Shown here: piece by piece, positions 23,281-29,189 of the stretch
How positions within the stretch are numbered: position 1 is the first letter of the stretch
Layout: each line of letters starts with the position of its first letter
From: CAZSDW01 sp964605705
Lineage (GTDB): Bacteria > Fidelibacterota > UBA2242
Direction: 5' to 3'
NCBI GenBank assembly: GCA_964605705.1
Contig: CAZSDW010000035.1
Coordinates: 1 to 29,189 of the forward strand
DNA length: 29,189 nucleotides
The notes under the pieces: generated by a model
The model's input: the letters and a program-made list of their open reading frames with translations, nothing else
Databases searched by the model: none
What the model was told of the DNA's origin: nothing
Made by a program: the position numbers and the translations under genes

Positions 23281-24660
23281 TTATGTATCAATTTTCGGTA
23301 ATTTATTAATTACTATTTGATATTTACCACTCTTTGCCTTTGGAATAGAGTCAACATACCTAATATTAATTTTCATATTCTGTCCAAGTCTATCATATAA
23401 TTCTTTCTTGAACACATGTTCATCGGTAAGAGAATATTTTTCAGAATCTGTTTCAATTAACACATCAATTTCATCTTCTATGTATTGAATTATCTGAAAA
23501 TGAATTATACTATCAATTTTTTTAATACAATTTGAGATATTTCCGAGATTGATTTTACCTCTCTCCCGGGAAAAAATATGGTCAATACTTCTACCGTAGA
23601 TTGTTTCAACAATCGGAAATTGGCAACCACATTGACAAAATCTACTCAGCGGCGCCAATTTGATTCTATCACCCACTCGATACCTTATTAATGGCGTACC
23701 GTGCGTTGCAAACGCCGTTACGATCATCTCACCTTCGTCAGATGGCTGATCATTCTCATCGACAACTTCGATAACGCCGCTCAACATTTGATAATGCATA
23801 TTTCCGCACTCACATTCAAAAATGAATGGTGCCCCCTCGGATGATGCATACTGGTCAAAAATTCTACATTTAAACACCTTTTCAATCATATTTCTATATT
23901 CAGGCGTTAATGTCTCCGCCGTTGTAAAAATGGCATTGGGTGAAAACATTATAGGATAATTCTTTACTATTGATAATTTTGCAATTTCATAGATATTGGA
24001 AGGAAATCCCGAAATAATTTTCGGTTTAAACTCATTTAAATTCTTGATGTAATAAACGACATTATCTGCAGAAAGATGGAATGTTGAGTAATATCGAATG
24101 TGGAAAATAAAATTGGTTTTCCAGAAACGCTTCTGCTTCAAATCCCGTTCACTCAAGATAGACTTACCACTAAACCAGGCGGTCTTTAATCCCAGTTTAT
24201 ATCCGTGACTTTCCCGAAACGAATCCAAAACGGCGTATCGATCCTGAACATCACTCCATTTATAATACACCTTTAGGCTTTTTCCGGTTGTCCCGCCAGT
24301 ATGAATAGTACATGCGTTGATGTTTGATATTGTGACTATATCATCAAAATTTAATCGAATATCTTCCTTGGTTACTGATGGAAGCCGTGATAAATCTTCC
24401 ATCGATCTGATTTGATCAACATCTATATTCTCATATAGTCTTGCGTAGAATTTTGAGTTCTTTCTTACATATCCAAGAAACCGTCGCAGCCGTTTGTTCT
24501 GTTCATTTTCCAGAATCTCTCTTGAGGCAAATTGCATGTTATTATAATATCTTTTTTGCCGTTTATATTGCCCCCCACGTCTTCTAAAGTATTTCAGATC
24601 GTACAGAACAATTAAAAGATTTTGTAAAAATAATGGCAGCAATCTATAGATTCTATTCAT
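23281..24660 (-). CDS. CapK/PaaK-like adenylate-forming protein of polysaccharide loci
   Basis: The 459-residue protein (ATG 24658-24660) belongs to the phenylacetate-CoA ligase / coenzyme F390 synthetase-like branch of adenylate-forming enzymes, as found in capsule clusters (CapK). The ATP-binding loop is TIHTGGTTGKSLKVYYK (about residues 118-134), followed by SGFPSNIYEIAK, FTTAETLTPEYRNMI, DQYASSEGAPF and RVGDRIKLA. A cluster of Cys residues, CECGNMHY and FCQCGCQFPIVETIYGRSID, may bind zinc. There are no membrane segments. The usual hypothesis is that such proteins activate an acyl or amino acid group to decorate the glycan, which is unproven. The start overlaps the upstream transferase stop by 8 bases (ATGAATAG). 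An upstream in-frame start 13 codons earlier lies wholly within that gene and was not chosen. Confidence 0.85.
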   Translation of the reverse strand: MNRIYRLLPLFLQNLLIVLYDLKYFRRRGGQYKRQKRYYNNMQFASREILENEQNKRLRRFLGYVRKNSKFYARLYENIDVDQIRSMEDLSRLPSVTKEDIRLNFDDIVTISNINACTIHTGGTTGKSLKVYYKWSDVQDRYAVLDSFRESHGYKLGLKTAWFSGKSILSERDLKQKRFWKTNFIFHIRYYSTFHLSADNVVYYIKNLNEFKPKIISGFPSNIYEIAKLSIVKNYPIMFSPNAIFTTAETLTPEYRNMIEKVFKCRIFDQYASSEGAPFIFECECGNMHYQMLSGVIEVVDENDQPSDEGEMIVTAFATHGTPLIRYRVGDRIKLAPLSRFCQCGCQFPIVETIYGRSIDHIFSRERGKINLGNISNCIKKIDSIIHFQIIQYIEDEIDVLIETDSEKYSLTDEHVFKKELYDRLGQNMKINIRYVDSIPKAKSGKYQIVINKLPKIDT

Positions 24661-25753
24661 ACAGACCCTGTTGAATAATTTCCAGATATAGATTTTCAAG
24701 GTCTTTCACCCTACACTTTATATCAAAATGCTGCTCAACCCTCAAACGACCGGCTCTTCCCATTTCCTGTATCTTTTGGGGATTATCCAGCATATAGCAA
24801 ATTTTCTCTACAAGGTCATTGACATCTTCGGGTTTAACTAATAATCCGTTTTTTCCATCAACTATTATTTCGGGAATCGCTTCAATGTTTGACGCAATCA
24901 CAGGCAATCCACTTGCATTGGCTTCGATCATTACTATACCGAAAGCTTCCCATCTGGATGCAAGCACAAAAAGTGTTAATTTCTGCAAAAATAATGGAAT
25001 CTCTGATGGAAGAACTTTATAAATAAATTCAACTTTATCACTAATACGTAGATTGCAAACTAAATTTACTAATGTCTCCCTTGCGGGTCCATCTCCAAGA
25101 ATATGTAATCGAATATCCGGATGGGTACTTAAAACCTGTTTGAAAGCCTTTAATAAAATATCAATCCCTTTTTGCTCTGTCAAGCGACCAATAGTCCCAA
25201 TAATTTTCTCCTTTTTAATACTCGCTCCATCACATTGAAAATGTTCAACGTCGATTGCATTATAAATTACACGCAAAATGGCAGGCGAAAATCGATTTCG
25301 AATTAAATAATTTTTAACATATTCAGAGATACACACAACCGCCGAAGAGTGTCTCTCCCCAAACTCTTCAAGCCGGTTAATTAATCGTTCTGATTTGAGT
25401 GTTCTAGCATAATGTCTCGTAGTAACGCATTTTATACCAGGAGTGATTGCCGCAACCAACCGACCAATTAAACTTGCTTGAATTAGATGAGTATGGATAA
25501 TCTCTATTCTATTTTTTCTTGCATAATTCCAAATTCTGAAAATAGATAGAAACGAAAAACGTCCTTGCTTTGAAAAATCATTAATTTTTACACTGGATAC
25601 TACATTAAAATTTCTACCACTTCCGGAAAGATATCCGATATGAATGTCAAAAATTGACATATTAATATAACGAACCTGATTCAAAAGAAGATTCTCACTT
25701 CCTCCCGGTTCAATTGAATTGATAAGGTGTAATATTGAGTATTTTCTCTTCAT
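24653..25753 (-). CDS. GT4 family glycosyltransferase
   Basis: The 366-residue GT-B enzyme opens with ILHLINSIEPGGSENLLLNQ, the typical glycine-containing loop of GT4 acceptor domains, and has IIHTHLIQASLIGRLVA. The donor domain contains IIGTIGRLTEQKGIDILLKAF, then HILGDGPARETLVNLV, then FVLASRWEAFGIVMIEANASGLPVIAS with the E-x7-E motif. It probably adds one sugar to the lipid-linked repeat unit. The stop TAG overlaps the CapK-like ATG by 8 bases. It begins 38 bases after the polymerase-like gene. The sugar is not predictable. Confidence 0.9.
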   Translation of the reverse strand: MKRKYSILHLINSIEPGGSENLLLNQVRYINMSIFDIHIGYLSGSGRNFNVVSSVKINDFSKQGRFSFLSIFRIWNYARKNRIEIIHTHLIQASLIGRLVAAITPGIKCVTTRHYARTLKSERLINRLEEFGERHSSAVVCISEYVKNYLIRNRFSPAILRVIYNAIDVEHFQCDGASIKKEKIIGTIGRLTEQKGIDILLKAFKQVLSTHPDIRLHILGDGPARETLVNLVCNLRISDKVEFIYKVLPSEIPLFLQKLTLFVLASRWEAFGIVMIEANASGLPVIASNIEAIPEIIVDGKNGLLVKPEDVNDLVEKICYMLDNPQKIQEMGRAGRLRVEQHFDIKCRVKDLENLYLEIIQQGLYE

Positions 25754-25791
25754 TCACACAAATCACAAAAAGATATATTTTTTTTTGATGG

Positions 25792-27045
25792 TTACACATT
25801 TCTGTTAAGCATATTATATAAATTTAGGATACCTAATAACACGATAAACATAACACACATTTCATAATAAGAAATAAGTGTAAAATATTGTCCGAAAAAA
25901 CTTAATGTTGCTAAGGAAAGAAAAATCAAATTAAAGAATATACTTATCGATGTGTTTTTTCTGGCGCACAAAAAGAAAAAATGATAAGAAATGATTGATA
26001 CTAAACCACTCATAAATAACGAAAACAGCCATCCTCCAATAATATAGTAAGATCCCCAACCAGTTCCAACATTCGAGAAAACCATTGGGGCTACTTCCGT
26101 AAAATCAAGATCGACATAATTCAAAGGATTATATAAAATCGGGTTACCATTAATTATATTCAAAATATTCCGAAAAATAATCAACAAAGTCCAATCAGGT
26201 TGAACTCCCGGATGGCTTAACCATTCATCCAAAACAATAGGCGCAGAGAATAAGTAGCTTAACATATTTCTCAATACAAAGAGCCAGACACTCGTTTTTG
26301 AACCAAAATAAGTGCCCCAGAACACTGTTAATAAAACGAGAAACAATCCCATCAATAGGACAACTAATAAAGAAAATATCATAATATTTGTCAATTGCTT
26401 TCGCACCGAAAGAGAGTAATTGTGATAAATAAATGCAATCACTAATACGCTAATCAAATTATATTTTACCTGAAGTGCTACAAAAGATAAAACTAAGCCA
26501 AACAGAGTGAAATAAATCAGTTTTTTCTTTGATATATGTGGAAGAATAAGACAAAGAAATATAAACGTAACTTTTCCAAACTGAGCCAGATGAGCCACTG
26601 GACCGGATGTAATGAGATCTTCGTATTCCGGATCTCCTAAATAGGCGAAACCGCCATTGGATGCAAGTAAGGATCGGACTCTCAAAAAAACCGCAATGTT
26701 AACAATCCAAGACAAGGTGATGAGTACATACTGATACCTAACATAAGACTGAAAGACATCCGAAATGTTCTTTCTATCTTCTACTTTACTGTTATATAAG
26801 AAGATAAGCCCAATTAACCAAATTACCAGGACATTACTCAGTAAAAATAGTTGTGCCCGAACTGTAACAAATTTGAATTCAAGACCACCTAACAGAAAAT
26901 TAACGATAAGTATAATAACAACTAACGGCCAGGCAGATAATGAAAATGGAGTCAGCACAGTATTAAGCCGTTGTTTATCAAACACTGTCAACAGAAAGAT
27001 AATTCCGGCAAACGCCAGACTGGTCATTTGGTGGGCTTCAATCAT
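25792..27045 (-). CDS. wzy: Wzy-like oligosaccharide repeat-unit polymerase
   Basis: The 417-residue membrane protein has about ten hydrophobic helices spread over its length. A long extracytoplasmic loop (about residues 265-335) is followed by NVGTGWGSYYIIGGW, the position where Wzy polymerases carry a G-rich turn entering a helix. Family members share topology more than sequence, so the call relies on topology and context: it lies between a GT2 transferase and a GT4 transferase, downstream of a Wzx-type flippase. It would polymerise repeat units in the periplasm. The ATG (27043-27045) overlaps the preceding stop by 8 bases (ATGATTGA). There is no other polymerase candidate in the window except the truncated ligase-like protein at 1-526. 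Confidence 0.75.
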   Translation of the reverse strand: MIEAHQMTSLAFAGIIFLLTVFDKQRLNTVLTPFSLSAWPLVVIILIVNFLLGGLEFKFVTVRAQLFLLSNVLVIWLIGLIFLYNSKVEDRKNISDVFQSYVRYQYVLITLSWIVNIAVFLRVRSLLASNGGFAYLGDPEYEDLITSGPVAHLAQFGKVTFIFLCLILPHISKKKLIYFTLFGLVLSFVALQVKYNLISVLVIAFIYHNYSLSVRKQLTNIMIFSLLVVLLMGLFLVLLTVFWGTYFGSKTSVWLFVLRNMLSYLFSAPIVLDEWLSHPGVQPDWTLLIIFRNILNIINGNPILYNPLNYVDLDFTEVAPMVFSNVGTGWGSYYIIGGWLFSLFMSGLVSIISYHFFFLCARKNTSISIFFNLIFLSLATLSFFGQYFTLISYYEMCVMFIVLLGILNLYNMLNRNV

Positions 27046-28111
27046 TCTGGAACAAATTGAAATAGGTTTCTTTTTTCAAATCCTGAAGTTTTGTACTGTG
27101 ATTCCAGATAATCCGAATCCGTTTATTTGCTTCTATGAATCCTACGCGGTACTTTATAAGCATGAGACCTAAATAGTAATAAAGTATCGTCCCATATCGC
27201 CAAATATGCCAATACCATCTCGGATAATAACTTTTCATATCTATGATTCTGCCGAGGGCTGAAATTGACAATTTTCGGGCTCTTTGATTATCCAGTAAAA
27301 TTTTTGTCGATAAGCTGATTTTATGATAAACTTTACTCCCAGGAACACAGATTTTCTTTATCTGCTTTTTCAATAATCTCAGGCTATATTCAAAATCTTC
27401 CTCCCCAAGAAAAAAACGATCAGATAAATATCCAGCACTGATAATTGTCTGTTCCAAAATCAAGATTGCACAACCATTGATAAAGCCAATTTCCGCAGGA
27501 TCCATTCCTTTCAATTTTGTATAATATTTCCCCTTCCCTAATAAATAGCGTAGTTTACCGCCGGCATTATCGATTTTCTCCGGTTGATTATAATAATAAA
27601 TGACTGCCTGTGCAGCTCCGGCACCGGTACTCCTGATCGAGCCAATTAAATTACCGATCATCATTTTATCAACGACAGTATCATTATTTAATAACAAATA
27701 ATATTTACATTTTAAAATCTCTCGTGCATATCTGATACCCAAATTATTTGCCCGGGAAAATCCCAGATTTTCATCACTGATTAAAAAATGGATCCCGGGA
27801 TTCTCGGTCATATCGAAAGGCGTCTCAAATTTATCGCCAGTACAATTAATTTTTACTAATGAAACAGGTTTGCCGAATATAGGGAATACTAAGTCAGGAA
27901 ATGATGTTTCAATGTTGTAATTCAATTGACCCTGTGCCCATTTTTCAATCTGAATTACCGAATCATTTCCTGAGTCATTATCAATGAGTACAATTGAAAA
28001 ATTTCGATAATTGGATTTTAAAACCGATTCCAGACATTCAACCGTATCCTGCCAGGTCTTCCAGTTCAGGATAATGACAGCAACATGCGGTTTTTCGGAC
28101 TGATTATTCAA
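27038..28111 (-). CDS. GT2 family glycosyltransferase (rhamnosyltransferase-like)
   Basis: The 357-residue GT-A enzyme starts with VAVIILNWKTWQDTVECLES and FSIVLIDNDSGNDS. It has the ENLGFSRANNLGIRYA motif and YLLLNNDTVVDKMM with a DxD-like metal-binding NDT. The acceptor side has GFINGCAILI and DRFFLGEEDFEYSLRL (ED catalytic-base motif). This pattern is typical of WbbL-like rhamnosyltransferases, but the sugar is not fixed. A C-terminal hydrophobic stretch (YWHIWRYGTILYYYLGLMLI) may attach it to the membrane. The only start in front of the catalytic domain is TTG 28109-28111, which overlaps the flippase stop by 8 bases (TTGAATAA). Confidence 0.9.
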   Translation of the reverse strand: MNNQSEKPHVAVIILNWKTWQDTVECLESVLKSNYRNFSIVLIDNDSGNDSVIQIEKWAQGQLNYNIETSFPDLVFPIFGKPVSLVKINCTGDKFETPFDMTENPGIHFLISDENLGFSRANNLGIRYAREILKCKYYLLLNNDTVVDKMMIGNLIGSIRSTGAGAAQAVIYYYNQPEKIDNAGGKLRYLLGKGKYYTKLKGMDPAEIGFINGCAILILEQTIISAGYLSDRFFLGEEDFEYSLRLLKKQIKKICVPGSKVYHKISLSTKILLDNQRARKLSISALGRIIDMKSYYPRWYWHIWRYGTILYYYLGLMLIKYRVGFIEANKRIRIIWNHSTKLQDLKKETYFNLFQND

Positions 28112-29189
28112 TGATTTTCCACCGGTCTTTAAATTTGAAAATATAAAATGACATGCTTACCAATAAAATCGCTTCTGACAATGACAATGCTATTGAGGCT
28201 CCGATATGTTCCCAGAAAAATGCTAAGATAAAACAGACCACAATATTTATCAATCCAACAAAGATTACACTTCTTGAAAATTCTTTCTTCAAATTAAAAT
28301 TGGTCATAAAGATTATGCCAACAACATAATTAATTCCACCCAGTAAAATACTAAGTGAAGCAAATCGCATCACAAGTATCAACGATCTGTCCAAATTACC
28401 AATGACAAGTATGGAAATGGTTTTCGCAAATCCGATAACTAAAAGCGTTAATAATCCACCAATAACGATCATAATAATGATGATGCTCCGAATAATTGTA
28501 AGCGATCTATTTGGATCCTGCACTTTCTTTCGTGAAACATATGGATAGAGTGTTTGTGTAATCGGTGATAACATATTTTGAACAGCTTTTATTAACTTTT
28601 CTCCGGCGCTGTATATTCCTACAACTGCATCTCCTGCTAAAATTCCCAAAATGATGATATTGGTATTTCGATACAAATTAATTCCAATATTTGAAATGAA
28701 AATATGATATCCGTCTTTTACATATCTCCAGATTTCATGGATATCTGGTTTTTTTAATCGGATATCAAATCGGAATCTTAAAATTGTCACACTTGCCAGC
28801 CCCGCCAATAGGAGTGTCCCGGAATTAATTATCGGAACATATCGATAATGGATTTCCTTTTTCACTAAAAGGATAATTAATACAATATAGAGTAATCGTG
28901 CTACTGAATTGATGGCGTTTAGATATTTAATTTTCTCTGATCCAATATAAAACCATAAAAAGAGCAACATATTCCCAAATACAACTCCATAACTATAGAT
29001 GTAAACAAATTTATATTGATTAATTTTAGGAACGAGAATAATCAAAGCCACTAAAATTACCGCACATAATATAGAGATAAGTAGCTGAATCGCGATAACA
29101 TTACTGACAATTTCAGACTGCTTTCGAGGATCACCGGCATTCTGAGCAACCATCTGAACACCGGTAATTGAAAATCCATACTCGACAAT
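28104..29189 (-). CDS. wzx: Wzx-type polysaccharide flippase, C-terminal 361 residues (starts beyond the window)
   Basis: The frame is open through the window edge, so the true start is outside. In-frame sequence before the first Met in view reads IVEYGFSITGVQMVAQNAGD, the typical end of the first helical pair in MOP-superfamily polysaccharide flippases. About ten helices follow. Charged residues in membrane-facing loops and the GDAVVGIYSAGEKLIKAVQNMLSPITQTLYPY segment are family-typical. It would flip undecaprenyl-linked repeat units across the inner membrane. It overlaps the GT2 start by 8 bases, which marks it as the upstream member of this operon within view. Confidence 0.9.
   Translation of the reverse strand: MVEYGFSITGVQMVAQNAGDPRKQSEIVSNVIAIQLLISILCAVILVALIILVPKINQYKFVYIYSYGVVFGNMLLFLWFYIGSEKIKYLNAINSVARLLYIVLIILLVKKEIHYRYVPIINSGTLLLAGLASVTILRFRFDIRLKKPDIHEIWRYVKDGYHIFISNIGINLYRNTNIIILGILAGDAVVGIYSAGEKLIKAVQNMLSPITQTLYPYVSRKKVQDPNRSLTIIRSIIIIMIVIGGLLTLLVIGFAKTISILVIGNLDRSLILVMRFASLSILLGGINYVVGIIFMTNFNLKKEFSRSVIFVGLINIVVCFILAFFWEHIGASIALSLSEAILLVSMSFYIFKFKDRWKIIE

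Noticed and set aside
24661..24699. A 13-codon upstream extension of the CapK-like gene
   Set aside because: It lies inside the previous glycosyltransferase gene; ATG 24660 gives the same 8-base overlap seen at other junctions of the operon.
1..29189. CRISPR arrays, insertion sequences, tRNA or rRNA genes
   Set aside because: I saw no regular spaced repeats, transposase frames or cloverleaf-like segments in the gene-free stretches; a covariance-model scan would be needed to exclude small RNAs.

Overview
The window looks like a draft-assembly contig from an AT-rich Gram-negative bacterium of the FCB group (Bacteroidota/Chlorobiota/Calditrichota/Marinimicrobia-like; the exact phylum cannot be fixed by eye). 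The evidence is a secreted beta-propeller with a type IX secretion C-terminal sorting module, a DUF2851 protein, a 31-residue AURKAIP1/COX24-like basic protein, heptose adenylyltransferase, and outer-membrane-type proteins. Almost everything is on the minus strand; only a two-gene phosphate-transport operon is on the plus strand. A run of ten Ns at 2627-2636 marks a scaffold join.

Region 1 (1-7375, minus strand) holds the start of a polytopic O-antigen-ligase-like protein cut by the window edge, then a row of exported proteins: a PQQ-type beta-propeller, an unknown protein, two tandem copies of a six-bladed propeller gene (one truncated beside the N run), an unknown lipoprotein, a beta-helix protein and an outer-membrane barrel protein. 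Several are damaged: a frameshift in a T7 run separates the lipoprotein signal from its body, an in-frame TAG interrupts the barrel gene, and the beta-helix and second propeller copy stop early. These are either decaying genes or local assembly errors.

Region 2 (7376-9814) is a 669-base gene-free stretch with a candidate promoter, followed by a DUF47/PhoU-like regulator and a PiT phosphate permease on the plus strand. It converges on region 3.

Region 3 (9875-19290, minus strand) is a housekeeping block. In transcription order it runs serS, plsC, DUF2851, heptose adenylyltransferase, a three-LysM lytic transglycosylase, sppA, an HU/IHF-like gene and a 31-codon ribosomal-type gene. Then comes a strong intrinsic terminator, and xseA, xseB and nadK. 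The terminator U-tract directly abuts the xseA start codon. Many junctions overlap or nearly touch, and TTG starts are frequent.

Region 4 (19402-29189, minus strand) is a Wzx/Wzy-type surface polysaccharide locus. In transcription order it has a flippase (cut by the window edge), a GT2 glycosyltransferase, a polymerase-like membrane protein, a GT4 transferase, a CapK/PaaK-like adenylate-forming enzyme and a second GT4 transferase. After a 204-base spacer with a Bacteroidota-style promoter candidate comes an 850-residue protein. That protein joins a WecA/TagO-type polytopic phosphoglycosyl transferase to a WbaP-type monotopic one. Both families start glycans on undecaprenyl phosphate, so this two-initiator fusion is the most unusual item in the window.
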